A stretch of 42,275 bases of DNA from Caballeronia choica (GCF_001544535.1 NZ_FCON02000063.1:1-42275), one strand, 5' to 3'. Shown: positions 26,231 to 34,450, numbered from the stretch's first letter. Made by a program: numbers and translations. Notes: generated by a model from the letters alone, not told the origin.

Positions 26231-27247
26231 ATGCTACGTGAGCTCATTGCCGAATACGGGTTGCCGTTGGTTTTTGCCAACGTCCTGCTGGAGTCCCTCG
26301 GGCTACCCCTTCCAGCCTTGCCCACCTTGATTCTCACGGGTGCGATCACGTTCGCCGCGAGCCCCGTTTCGGCCCCCGATGGGTGGCTTCCCCAATTGCC
26401 TTTGCTCGCGATCGTGGCCGTCGCGATGATCGCCGCCCTGCTCGGCGACATGCTCTGGTTCTGGCTCGGCAAGCGCTACGGCAACCGGGTCCTGCGGTTC
26501 CTCTGCACGCTCTCGATGTCGCGCGATACGTGCGTATCCCGAAGCCTGGATTTCTTCGGGCGCTTCGGCCTGCGGGTGCTGACGGTATCGAAGTTCATCC
26601 CCGGCTTGTCGACGCTCGCGATTCCGGTGGCAGGCGCGACCGGTGCCGGCTTCGGCAGCTTCCTCTTCTATGACACGATCGGCTGCGCGCTGTGGGCCGG
26701 GCTCGGCGTTGCGCTCGGCACGATGTTCGCGACCGCCGTCGACACGGTCCTCGCCTGGCTCGACTGGCTCGGGCGCGGCGCGCTCGGGGTCGTCGGCGCG
26801 GCGCTGGTGGCGTATGTGGGCGTGAGATGGTGGCGGCGCATGTCGCTGCTGCGGCGGCTGCGCATGACGCGCATCGACATCCGGCAATTGCGTGCGCTGC
26901 TGGACGGCGAGCCGCCGCCGGTGATCGTCGACGTCCGGCGCGAGGTGGGCCGCGCGATCGATCCGTTCGTGATTCCCGGCGCGCTCGCGCTGCGCGACGG
27001 CGACGCCGTACCGCAACTCGCCGCCCTGCCCCGCGACCGCAAGCTCGTGATGTACTGCGATTGTCCGAACGAGATCTCGGCGGCGCTCGCCACGGAGGAA
27101 CTGAAGGCGCACGGATTCGCCGATGTCGCGCCGCTCGCGGGCGGTCTCGCCGCATGGCGCGCGGCGGGCTATGCGCTCGAGCCGCTCTTGCTCGATGCCG
27201 CCGCGAAGGACGCGATGCAGCACGCCGCGAAATCGGCTTCATCGTGA
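26231..27247 (+). CDS. DedA-family membrane protein fused to a rhodanese domain
   Basis: A 338-residue fusion. Residues 1-200 are a DedA/SNARE-associated membrane domain with four to five membrane helices and the family region FGRFGLRVLTVSKFIPGLST (109-128), ending PVAGATG. Residues about 215-325 are a rhodanese-like domain (VIVDVRREVG, then MYCDCPNEISAA, then LAGGLAAW) with Cys276 and Cys278 at the active loop. DedA proteins act in membrane lipid flipping and membrane homeostasis; the rhodanese part would face the cytoplasm. The ATG at 26231 is preferred over an upstream TTG. It lies 60 bp before mnmC. Confidence 0.9.
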   Translation: MLRELIAEYGLPLVFANVLLESLGLPLPALPTLILTGAITFAASPVSAPDGWLPQLPLLAIVAVAMIAALLGDMLWFWLGKRYGNRVLRFLCTLSMSRDTCVSRSLDFFGRFGLRVLTVSKFIPGLSTLAIPVAGATGAGFGSFLFYDTIGCALWAGLGVALGTMFATAVDTVLAWLDWLGRGALGVVGAALVAYVGVRWWRRMSLLRRLRMTRIDIRQLRALLDGEPPPVIVDVRREVGRAIDPFVIPGALALRDGDAVPQLAALPRDRKLVMYCDCPNEISAALATEELKAHGFADVAPLAGGLAAWRAAGYALEPLLLDAAAKDAMQHAAKSASS

Positions 27248-27307
27248 CGCGTTTTCGAAGACGTTCCTTCACCTGCGCGGTTCGCTGAACCGCATTGCGT
27301 CCATTGA

Positions 27308-29110
27308 ATGACCCATCCGTTCTTCACCCTGCATGACCTGCCCCGCGCCTGGGGCGGACGGCGCAATTTCGTGATCGTCGATACGCATTTCGGCGATGCC
27401 CGCGCCTTCCTCGAAGCATGGACCGCATGGCGCGCCGATACCGCGCGTTGCGAGCGTCTGCATTTCGTGTCGGCGGGGTCGCCGGGTATGCTCGATCGCG
27501 TGCCGGCCGTAGAGTCCGGGCCGCTTGCGGTGCTTCTTGCCGACGCATGGCCGATGCGCGTGACGGGCGTGCATCGGCTGGAATTCGAGGCGGGACGCGT
27601 CGTGCTGACGCTGGCCGTCGGCGATGTCGCGGACGTGCTGCAAAAGCTCTGGCTGCGCGCCGACGCGTTCAATCTTCGCGTCGATCCCGCCGACGATCCG
27701 CGTTCGGTGTGCAAGACGCTTGCGCGCGTCGCGGGTGAAAACGCGACGGTCGTCGCCGACCGTCATCCGATGTTGCGGCGCTCGCTTGAAGCTGCCGGTT
27801 TTGTTTGCGATCAGGCGACGCAAGAAGCGCAAGCGCCCTTCACCGCCCGCTTCGCGCCGCGCTGGCGCGTGCGGCGGCACGAACCGCCGCTCGCCGTCGC
27901 AGCACCGGACCGGCACGCCATCGTGATCGGCGCCGGGCTCGCCGGCTGCGCGGTCACCGCGCGCCTCGCGTCGCGCGGCTGGCGCATCACGCTGGTCGAC
28001 CGTCACGACGGCGTCGCACGCGATGCCTCCGGCAATCCAGCCGGCGTGTTTCATCCGATCGTCTGGCGCGACGACAGCATCGCCGCCCGCCTCACGCGCG
28101 CGTGTTTCCTCTACGCGTTGCGTCACTGGACCGAACTCGAAAACGCGGGCCACGACTTGCTGCGCACCCGCGACGGCCTGCTCCAGATCGCCGACACGCC
28201 CGACGACGCGCAAGCCATCGCCGACGCCATCGCGCGCTTCGGCTTGCCACCGTCCTATGCCGTCGCGGCGACGCAGGCCGAAGCATCGCGTATAGCCGGT
28301 ATCGACGTTGCGCGCGGCGGCTGGTTTTTTCCGCGCGGCGGTGCGATCTCGCCCGCCGCGATCTGCGCGGCGCAATGCGCGACGGCGGGCGCCGCGCTCA
28401 CGCGCCGCTTTGCCACGCAGGTCGCGCGCATCGAGCATGACGGCCGCGACTGGCTCGCCATCGATCCAGCCGGTGTCACGATCGCGCAAGCGCCGGTCGT
28501 CGTGCTCGCGAACGCGCACGACGCGATGCGGCTGGCGAACCTTCACGGCCAGCCGACGCGCGGCGTGCGCGGCCAGCTCACGGTGCTCGAACATACGCCG
28601 CTCGATGCGTTGCGCGCGCCGGTCATCGGCGATGGCTACGCGGTGCCCTTGGCCGCGCATCGAACGCTGACGGGCGCCACCTATGACATCGACAGCACGG
28701 ATCGCGAGATTCGCGCCGCCGGACATCTTGAGAACCTCGAACGCATCGCACGGATGCTGCCTTCGTCGATAGTTGACTCCGCACAGCAATACGAAGGCCG
28801 GGTCGCGTTTCGCTGCGTGACGAGCGACCGCATGCCGATGATCGGCCAGTTCGCCGACGAAGCCGCCGCACGAACCGACGCGAACCGCTTGTCGGGCGCA
28901 TGGCCGCTCGACCTGCCGCGCGCGACGGGACTGTACGGCGCGTTCGCGTTCGGATCGCGCGGGCTCGTGTGGTCGGCGCTGGGAGCGGAGTTGATCGCGT
29001 CGCAGATCGAAGGCGAGCCGTGGCCAATCGAGCGCGAGCTGGCCGAAGCCTTGGACCCCGCGCGCTTTCTCTTGCGCGCATTGCGACACGGCGAATTCAC
29101 GCAATCGTGA
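27308..29110 (+). CDS. mnmC: MnmC-like protein: intact FAD oxidase domain, degenerate methyltransferase domain
   Basis: A 600-residue protein. Residues about 205-590 match MnmC2, the FAD-dependent oxidase that turns cmnm5s2U34 into nm5s2U34 in tRNA: GAGLAGC at 208-214, DRHDGVARDASGNPAGVFHP, GGWFFPRGG and the C-terminal GLYGAFAFGSRGLVW. The first 190 residues align with MnmD, the SAM methyltransferase, but lack its first 45 or so residues. The glycine SAM loop (expected GFGxGxxF) reads THFGDARAF (26-34), and the catalytic DGFxPxxNxxxW region reads NLRVDPADDPRSV (122-134). I infer that MnmD activity is lost. There is no room upstream for a missing N terminus. Confidence 0.9.
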   Translation: MTHPFFTLHDLPRAWGGRRNFVIVDTHFGDARAFLEAWTAWRADTARCERLHFVSAGSPGMLDRVPAVESGPLAVLLADAWPMRVTGVHRLEFEAGRVVLTLAVGDVADVLQKLWLRADAFNLRVDPADDPRSVCKTLARVAGENATVVADRHPMLRRSLEAAGFVCDQATQEAQAPFTARFAPRWRVRRHEPPLAVAAPDRHAIVIGAGLAGCAVTARLASRGWRITLVDRHDGVARDASGNPAGVFHPIVWRDDSIAARLTRACFLYALRHWTELENAGHDLLRTRDGLLQIADTPDDAQAIADAIARFGLPPSYAVAATQAEASRIAGIDVARGGWFFPRGGAISPAAICAAQCATAGAALTRRFATQVARIEHDGRDWLAIDPAGVTIAQAPVVVLANAHDAMRLANLHGQPTRGVRGQLTVLEHTPLDALRAPVIGDGYAVPLAAHRTLTGATYDIDSTDREIRAAGHLENLERIARMLPSSIVDSAQQYEGRVAFRCVTSDRMPMIGQFADEAAARTDANRLSGAWPLDLPRATGLYGAFAFGSRGLVWSALGAELIASQIEGEPWPIERELAEALDPARFLLRALRHGEFTQS

Positions 29111-29130
29111 CAAGCTTGGCACCGGCCGGC

Positions 29131-29156
29131 GTTATCCACCGAAGCCTGTGGATAAC
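29131..29156. promoter_or_regulatory. Face-to-face DnaA-box pair, left arm
   Basis: GTTATCCAC (29131-29139) and GTGGATAAC (29148-29156) form a perfect 9-bp inverted repeat with an 8-base spacer. The minus-strand box is a perfect TTATCCACA (29155-29147); the plus-strand one differs in its last base. Confidence 0.85.
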
Positions 29157-29326
29157 ACTTTGGAGAGCGGGCGAAAGACTTGTGAACTCGCTGTGGGCGT
29201 AAACGGGACAACTCCTTTCGCCGGTCGCCGGAGAAAAAGTTGTTCCGACTTCGCGATGCGCCGCTCACATCTTCACTGTCGGCTTTTGCTTTCTTCAAGT
29301 CCTTGAATGCAAGCTGAAAATTCAAG

Positions 29327-29378
29327 TTATCCACAGAAACGGGCTGCCCTTGTTAACTGCTACTACGTATACATACGG
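29327..29378 (+). promoter_or_regulatory. Origin-unwinding-like module, left arm
   Basis: A perfect DnaA box TTATCCACA (29327-29335) is followed by a GC-rich cluster (29340-29349), TTGTTAAC (29350-29357), and a triplet run CTGCTACTACG (29357-29367) leading into alternating A/T-rich sequence. The triplets match the CTA/TAC pattern of DnaA-trios, read on the strand running away from the box. Confidence 0.65.
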
Positions 29379-29920
29379 TAAACATGTAAACACCTGAACC
29401 GAGGGCCATCGGCAGAGGTGAAAACGACATCCGGCGCGCTTCGCGAGCTTTTTTCCGGGTCCGTTCAAGCAACCGGTTCGATTTACCAGATTGACTCGAT
29501 CATCCGCACTTCTCTGTCATGTGTTTCGACCTATGGCACAATCGCCCTTCTTCCCGCGTCACATCGCTCACGCGGTGTCCGCCTTCAATGGAACGATGGA
29601 CGTGAGGTCAGAATCTGATCATCAACGCCAACGCTATCGTTCGCTGTGTCCGGTCTTGCGCTCGAACGGGGGTTCGTTCGCTACCGCTGTCGACAAGACG
29701 AACGGTGCGCACGGTCCTCTGGCGCGGCCGGCGCAACGTCCTAATCAATGCACGGTCTGTTCGTGACGCCGTGTTCGGTTCGAATTTCGTTTCGCCTGAG
29801 TAAAGCAACGCTCGATCTGTCGGACGAGTCGCTTTGTCCGCGAGCGTTTCGCTGTACACGCCAAGTCACGTAGCAGCTCACGTGCTCCATCTGCTGGAAG
29901 CTGAAGGAGAAGCCAACACG

Positions 29921-31123
29921 ATGAATTCGGCATTTTCATTTTTACCCGCCTGGCCGCTCGTGCCCGACGCCATCTTCTGGGCCGGCATCGCGCTCGTCGC
30001 CGCGGGCCTCTGTGGCGAATTGCTGTGGCGCGCCTGGCGCCTGCCGCGCATCACCGGCTATGCGGTGATCGGCCTGATCGCGGGCAACGCGGGGTTCAGC
30101 GTGATCGACGTGAGCGATGCCGGACTCTCCCGGCCGCTGCTCGATGTCGCGCTTGGCCTGCTGCTGTTCGAACTCGGCAGCCGGCTCGACCTGCGCTGGA
30201 TTCGCCGCAATCCTTACCTGATCCTGTCGAGCATCGCGGAGTCCACGCTGACGTTCGGCCTCGTACTGATCGCGCTGATGCTGTGCAACGTGCCGACGAT
30301 GCAGTCGGTCGTGATCGCCGCGATCGCGATGGCGACCTCGCCCGCGATGGTGATCCAGCTCAAGACCGAATTGCGCGCCGAAGGCCAGGTCACGCAGCGT
30401 CTTCTGACGCTGACCGCGTTGAACAGCATGTACGCCGTGGTGGTGGAAAAACTGGCGGCCGGCGTGCTGCATCAGGAAATCTACGGCAACACGTTCGCGA
30501 CCATCGTCCAGCCGCTTTACCTGCTGATCGGCTCGCTCGTGCTCGCGTTCCTGCTCGCGCGTGCGTGCAATCTGCTGTACGGGCGCCTGAACGTGAACGA
30601 CGAACATTCATTCGTCGCATTGTTCGGGCTCGTGCTGCTGGCAATCGCGGTCGCGCATCTCTTCAAGCTTTCGACGATTCTCGCGTTGCTTGCCGCCGGC
30701 ATCATCGTGAAGAACGCCGACGAGCGCCCGCAACTCTGGCCGACGCATTTCGGTTCGGCCGGATGGCTGCTGACGGTGATCCTGTTCGCGCTGACGCTCA
30801 CCGCATTCGAATGGGGCGACATCGCGCTCGGCGGCGTGGCGGCGCTCGCACTGATCGCGGCGCGTTTCTTCGGCAAACTGGTCGGCGTGCTGATCTTCGC
30901 GAAGCCGAGCGGGCTCGACTGGAAGCAGGGCGTGGCGCTCGGCGTCTCGCTCACGCCGATGTCGGCGCTCGCGTACCTGCTCGTTGACGACATGTATGTG
31001 CTTTATCCGGACTACGACCCGAAACTGCGCGCGATCGTCATGTGTTCGATTGTCGTGCTGCAGGTCGTGGCGCCGTTTGTCGTGTATCGCAGCCTGTCGG
31101 CCGTCGGCGAACGACGCGAATGA
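29921..31123 (+). CDS. CPA2-family (Kef-type) monovalent cation:proton antiporter
   Basis: A 400-residue polytopic inner-membrane protein with about 11-12 predicted helices. The family features include WRLPRITGYAVIGLIAGN, LLLFELGSRLDLRWIRRNP and FGLVLLAIAVAHLFKLSTIL. There is no C-terminal TrkA-N (KTN) nucleotide-binding domain, so it is not a full KefB/KefC glutathione-gated channel. It exchanges K+ or Na+ for H+ by family inference; the ion is unknown. The ATG at 29921 follows AAGGAGA. It lies inside the candidate bipartite origin and is followed 77 bp later by ybdK. Confidence 0.85.
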   Translation: MNSAFSFLPAWPLVPDAIFWAGIALVAAGLCGELLWRAWRLPRITGYAVIGLIAGNAGFSVIDVSDAGLSRPLLDVALGLLLFELGSRLDLRWIRRNPYLILSSIAESTLTFGLVLIALMLCNVPTMQSVVIAAIAMATSPAMVIQLKTELRAEGQVTQRLLTLTALNSMYAVVVEKLAAGVLHQEIYGNTFATIVQPLYLLIGSLVLAFLLARACNLLYGRLNVNDEHSFVALFGLVLLAIAVAHLFKLSTILALLAAGIIVKNADERPQLWPTHFGSAGWLLTVILFALTLTAFEWGDIALGGVAALALIAARFFGKLVGVLIFAKPSGLDWKQGVALGVSLTPMSALAYLLVDDMYVLYPDYDPKLRAIVMCSIVVLQVVAPFVVYRSLSAVGERRE

Positions 31124-31200
31124 TGACCCACGCGAAGCAGCGCAAATCAATGCGAATCCACGCGCGGTCAATGAAAAGCATCGATTAATCAAGAGGCGTC

Positions 31201-32313
31201 ATGTCACTCGAACCCTTCATCAACTCTGAACCGTTCACGTTCGGCGTCGAACTGGAAATCCAGGTCGTCAATACGCACGACTATGACTTGACCAAGGCCG
31301 CATCCGACCTGATGCGCCTCATCAAGGACGAAAAGATTCCGGGCAACATCACGCCCGAAATCACGGAAAGCATGATCGAACTGTCGACGGGCATCTGCAC
31401 GACGCACGAGCAGGCCGTCACCGATCTGCGCGCGATCCGCGACACGCTCGTCAAGGCGGCGGACCAGTTGAACGTCGGCCTGTGCGGCGGCGGCACGCAC
31501 GCGTTCCAGCAATGGAGCGAGCGTCAGATCTTCGACACCCCGCGTTTCCAGTACATCTCGGAGCTTTACGGCTATCTCGCCAAGCAGTTCACCGTGTTCG
31601 GCCAGCACGTGCATATCGGCTGCCCGGATCCGAACAGCGCGCTGTTCCTGCTGCATTCGATGTCGCGCTTCATCCCCCATTTCATCGCGCTTTCGGCTTC
31701 ATCGCCGTACATCCAGGGCGTCGATACCGGCTTTCACTCGGCGCGGCTGAATTCGGTGTTCGCGTTTCCGCTGTCGGGCCGCGCGCCGTTCGCGCTCACG
31801 TGGGACAGCTTCGAGGAATATTTCTCGAAGATGGTGAGCACGGGCGTCGTCAACAGCATGAAGGACTTCTACTGGGACATCCGGCCGAAGCCCGGTTTCG
31901 GCACGATCGAGGTCCGCGTGATGGATACGCCGCTGTCGGTGGATCGCGCGGCCGCGATCGCGTGCTATATCCAGACGCTCGCGCGCTATCTTCTGCTCGA
32001 CAAGCCGCTCACGCTCAAGGAAGACGATTACCTCGTCTACACCTTCAACCGCTTCGAGGCGTGCCGCTTCGGACTGGAAGGCGTCTGCATCAATCCGCAG
32101 ACGGGCGAGCGCCGGACCATCGCCGAAGACATCCTCGCGACGCTCGACGTCCTCGCGCCGCACGCCGAGGCGCTGGGTTCGACCGAAGCGCTGAAGCAGG
32201 TCGGCGACATCACCCGCGGCAGCAACGATGCGACGTGGCTGCGTGGCGTCTTCCACAAGGAAAAGTCGCTGCATGAAGCTGTGCGGCAGCAATGCATTCA
32301 GTGGCGCCAATGA
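31201..32313 (+). CDS. ybdK: YbdK-type carboxylate-amine ligase (putative glutamate-cysteine ligase 2)
   Basis: A 370-residue GCS2-family protein, near the usual 371. It opens with [13 protein letters not shown], carries [33 protein letters not shown] and [19 protein letters not shown], all family motifs of the ATP-grasp-like fold shared with glutamate-cysteine ligases. YbdK proteins have weak gamma-glutamylcysteine synthetase activity; the cell's main glutathione enzyme is usually another gene. AGAGG precedes the ATG. A strong terminator follows. Confidence 0.92.
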   Translation: MSLEPFINSEPFTFGVELEIQVVNTHDYDLTKAASDLMRLIKDEKIPGNITPEITESMIELSTGICTTHEQAVTDLRAIRDTLVKAADQLNVGLCGGGTHAFQQWSERQIFDTPRFQYISELYGYLAKQFTVFGQHVHIGCPDPNSALFLLHSMSRFIPHFIALSASSPYIQGVDTGFHSARLNSVFAFPLSGRAPFALTWDSFEEYFSKMVSTGVVNSMKDFYWDIRPKPGFGTIEVRVMDTPLSVDRAAAIACYIQTLARYLLLDKPLTLKEDDYLVYTFNRFEACRFGLEGVCINPQTGERRTIAEDILATLDVLAPHAEALGSTEALKQVGDITRGSNDATWLRGVFHKEKSLHEAVRQQCIQWRQ

Positions 32314-32336
32314 AGGCGCGATGCCGTCATCCGGAG

Positions 32337-32362
32337 AACCCGCTTTCGAGCGGGTTTTTTTT
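32337..32362 (+). terminator. Strong intrinsic terminator after ybdK
   Basis: AACCCGCT (32337-32344), a TTCG tetraloop and AGCGGGTT (32349-32356) run into eight T (32355-32362). It separates ybdK from the right arm of the candidate origin. Confidence 0.95.
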
Positions 32363-32429
32363 CGAAATTTTCTGATCCCGACGTTCCCGCGCTTCCGACG
32401 AGGCGCCTCTAAGGTTTACCTTTGACAGG

Positions 32430-32481
32430 CCGTATACATACGTAATAGTAGTTAACAAGCATCGCCGGATTCTGTGGACAA
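32430..32481 (-). promoter_or_regulatory. Origin-unwinding-like module, right arm (inverted copy)
   Basis: Read on the minus strand it starts with the DnaA box TTGTCCACA (32481-32473, one mismatch), then a GC-rich cluster, TTGTTAAC (32458-32451) and the triplet run CTACTATTACG (32451-32441). 41 of 52 positions match the left-arm module, and the triplet run is a better DnaA-trio match than the left copy. Confidence 0.65.
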
Positions 32482-32640
32482 CTGCAAAAAGCCAAATAAA
32501 GTCAAGGTGCTAGCAGGGAGATAAGTCTGCGTAACCGGCGTGTATCATGTGCCGGAACCCGGGACAACGAAACAGCGTCCAAGTCGAGTCGGCGACTTAT
32601 CAAGAATCCGCGCACAACAAAAAGATGAGTTTTCCCACGG

Positions 32641-32666
32641 GTTATCCACAGTGTCGCGTGAATAAC
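32641..32666. promoter_or_regulatory. Face-to-face DnaA-box pair, right arm
   Basis: GTTATCCAC (32641-32649) and GTGAATAAC (32658-32666) face each other with an 8-base spacer, the same layout as 29131-29156 with one mismatch. The plus-strand box is a perfect TTATCCACA (32642-32650). Confidence 0.75.
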
Positions 32667-32937
32667 TAAGGTGTACGTTTGTTCTGTGTCGCTTAGAATG
32701 TGGTCTTTGCCGATCTGCGTAACCGGGATGGGCAGGAAAAAAAGGAAGCGCCAGCTGCAAGACAATAAGGCGCGATGAGAGTGCAACGTCCCATCGGGCG
32801 CTACGAAGTTGGATTGGTACGCCTGAATTTTGAGACAACGGGGTATCCGGCTGAAAATTGGTCGGAGCAAGAGCCTGCGGATCGTTTGCGGGATGTCCGT
32901 TGTCAAAACACATAAGCGGAACAAGAAGCGGAAGATT

Positions 32938-33582
32938 ATGAGCGAAGGCGTTTACGGAGAGCAGGCGACGGGGCGGGTGACCCACGGCCTGCTGCGGCTG
33001 AGCACGGCGATGCGCAGCCAGGCATGGGAATGGGCGGAAGGCGTCGGGCTCACGCCGACCCAGGGTGAAATCCTCGTGCTGCTGATGCAGCGCAGAGGGC
33101 CGATGCGGCTCGGCGAGATCGCACGCGAAACCGCGTTGACGGCCGCGACCACCAGCGACGCGGTGAGCACGCTGGAGGGCAAGGGTCTGGTCGAGAAGCG
33201 CCGTGCGATCGACGATGGCCGTGCGCTCGCGGTCCGTCTGACCGCGCGCGGCCGCACGGCGGCCAAGCGCGCGCTGCAATGGCCGGAATTTCTGGCGAAG
33301 GCAGTCGGCACATTGCGCGTCGACGAACAAGCCGCCTTCTACCGGACGCTGCTCAAGACCATCCGCCAGCTCGAGACGCAGGAACAGATTCCGGCGCACC
33401 GCATGTGTCTGTCGTGCTCGCATTTCGAGGCTAGCAAGAATCCTAAGAAAACGCCGCATCACTGCGCGCTTCTGCAGATTTCGATGGCCGACACCGATCT
33501 GCGCCTCGATTGTTCGGTATACGAAGAAGCGGACGTCGCCACGCAGAAGAAGAGCTGGAAGCTTTTCGCCCAGGTGGCTTGA
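32938..33582 (+). CDS. MarR-family transcriptional regulator with a C-terminal Cys cluster
   Basis: A 214-residue winged-helix regulator. The MarR core spans about residues 10-135 (LTPTQGEILVLLMQRRGPMR, then LGEIARETALTAATTSDAVS, then the wing KRRAIDDGRALAVRLTARGR). After a helical linker, the C terminus holds C157-x2-C160, H174-H175-C176 and C192, suggesting a metal or redox site beyond the usual MarR length of about 150. The start at MSEGVYG was chosen because upstream ATGs add a Lys/Arg-rich tail of no known family; an earlier start at 32893 is possible. Targets are unknown. Confidence 0.85.
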   Translation: MSEGVYGEQATGRVTHGLLRLSTAMRSQAWEWAEGVGLTPTQGEILVLLMQRRGPMRLGEIARETALTAATTSDAVSTLEGKGLVEKRRAIDDGRALAVRLTARGRTAAKRALQWPEFLAKAVGTLRVDEQAAFYRTLLKTIRQLETQEQIPAHRMCLSCSHFEASKNPKKTPHHCALLQISMADTDLRLDCSVYEEADVATQKKSWKLFAQVA

Positions 33583-33593
33583 ATCTTGGCCTG

Positions 33594-33620
33594 AGCGCCC
33601 ATCCGGCAGGGATGGGCGCT
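33594..33620 (+). terminator. Long hairpin after marR (possible terminator)
   Basis: AGCGCCCATCC (33594-33604) and GGATGGGCGCT (33610-33620) form a perfect 11-bp stem with a 5-base loop, 12 bases after the marR stop. No T-run follows, so it may be a transcript-end stabiliser rather than an intrinsic terminator. Confidence 0.5.
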
Positions 33621-33715
33621 TCGCTGCGAGTCGGTTAGACTGTGCCGGTCGCGCCCCCATTGCGGCGGCGCGGCGGGTCTCCCATTCGCAGCCACCAAGC
33701 CACGGAATCCTGCCG

Positions 33716-34438
33716 ATGAAACATGAAGTCCTGGCGATTCGCCACGTTTACTTCGAAGATCTGGGCAATCTCGAACTGGCACTCGGCGACCGCGGCCATT
33801 TCGTGCGTTATCTCGACGTCGGCCGTGGCCGCATCGACGCCCCGAATCCGCTCGATCCGTCGCTGATGGTCGTGCTCGGCGGCCCGATCGGCGCCCACGA
33901 CGAAGCCAGTTATCCGCACCTCACGCCGCTGCTCTCGATGCTGGAAAAGCGCATCGCGGCCGGGCTGCCGACCATCGGCATCTGCCTCGGCGCGCAGTTG
34001 ATCGCGCGCTCGCTCGGTGCGCGCGTCTATCCGGCGGCGGAACGGGAACTCGGCTGGGCGCCGCTCGCGCTCACCGATGCCGGCCGGGCGTCGGCGCTCC
34101 GGCATCTCGAAGCAGACGGCCAATCGACGCCTGTCTTTCACTGGCACGGCGACACCTTCGATCTCCCCAACGGCGCGATGCATCTGGCCTCGACGCCCGC
34201 CTGCGCGAACCAGGCGTTCACGTGGGGCCGGCATGTGCTTGCGCTCCAGTGCCATCCCGAAGTGCTCGCCGACCGTTTCGAAAGCTGGCTCGTCGCCTAT
34301 CCCGGCGACATCGCGCAAAGCGGCACGAGCGCGACGCGCCTGCGCGCGGATACCGCGCGCTTCGGCCCGGGACTCGAGCGCGCGGCGCGCGCGATGTTCG
34401 GCGAATGGCTCGACCAGTTCGATTTCAGGCAACGCTAG
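33716..34438 (+). CDS. Class I glutamine amidotransferase-like protein
   Basis: A 240-residue stand-alone GATase1 domain, similar to GMP-synthase-like amidotransferases. The nucleophile elbow is GICLGAQ (Cys at about residue 91), an oxyanion strand VVLGGPIGA precedes it, and the His-Glu pair is in QCHPE (about 180). The triad looks complete, so glutaminase or gamma-glutamyl hydrolase activity is possible. The acceptor is unknown and there is no synthetase domain. It starts an apparent operon with the MOSC protein (12-bp gap). Confidence 0.87.
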   Translation: MKHEVLAIRHVYFEDLGNLELALGDRGHFVRYLDVGRGRIDAPNPLDPSLMVVLGGPIGAHDEASYPHLTPLLSMLEKRIAAGLPTIGICLGAQLIARSLGARVYPAAERELGWAPLALTDAGRASALRHLEADGQSTPVFHWHGDTFDLPNGAMHLASTPACANQAFTWGRHVLALQCHPEVLADRFESWLVAYPGDIAQSGTSATRLRADTARFGPGLERAARAMFGEWLDQFDFRQR

Positions 34439-34450
34439 GCTTTGGATTTC

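Larger units (their letters stand above)
29111..29920. other. 810-bp intergenic region holding the left arm of the candidate origin
   Basis: No gene is supported. 29131-29378 contains the DnaA boxes and trio module described separately. 29380-29400 is A/T-rich. From about 29400 to 29830 I see no recognised motif, only scattered CGAACG-type words and a weak GC hairpin before six T at 29449-29454. The promoter of the antiporter gene should lie near its right end. Confidence 0.5.
29131..32666. other. oriC: Candidate bipartite chromosomal replication origin
   Basis: Two mirror-image arms enclose the antiporter and ybdK genes. Each arm has, from outside in, a face-to-face DnaA-box pair with an 8-base spacer, a gap of 159-170 bp, then a 52-bp DnaA box/GC cluster/triplet module pointing inward. 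The modules match at 41 of 52 positions. DnaA box plus GC cluster plus CTA-type triplets is the known basal unwinding layout of bacterial origins. The main direction of the large operons switches here. dnaA is not in the window, and a DnaA titration or DnaA-regulated promoter role is the main alternative. Confidence 0.6.
32363..32937. other. 575-bp intergenic region holding the right arm of the candidate origin
   Basis: No gene is supported up to the marR start. 32430-32666 contains the inverted trio module and the DnaA-box pair. Between them (32482-32640) the sequence is A/T-richer than the surrounding genes. The marR promoter must lie in 32670-32930; I could not place it confidently. Confidence 0.5.

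Noticed and set aside
27269-29122. 617-codon open frame opposite mnmC
   Set aside because: Antisense composition, no motifs; mnmC is clearly coding on the plus strand.
29435-29454. Small CGCG hairpin before six T after mnmC
   Set aside because: 4-bp stem set back from the T-run and over 300 bp from the mnmC stop; not convincing as its terminator.
29418-29859. Short open frames upstream of the antiporter gene
   Set aside because: No family similarity, no ribosome binding sites and overlapping frames on both strands.
29131-32666. Reading the two arms as transposon terminal inverted repeats
   Set aside because: No transposase between them, no target duplication seen, and the conserved words are DnaA boxes and triplets rather than random terminal sequence.
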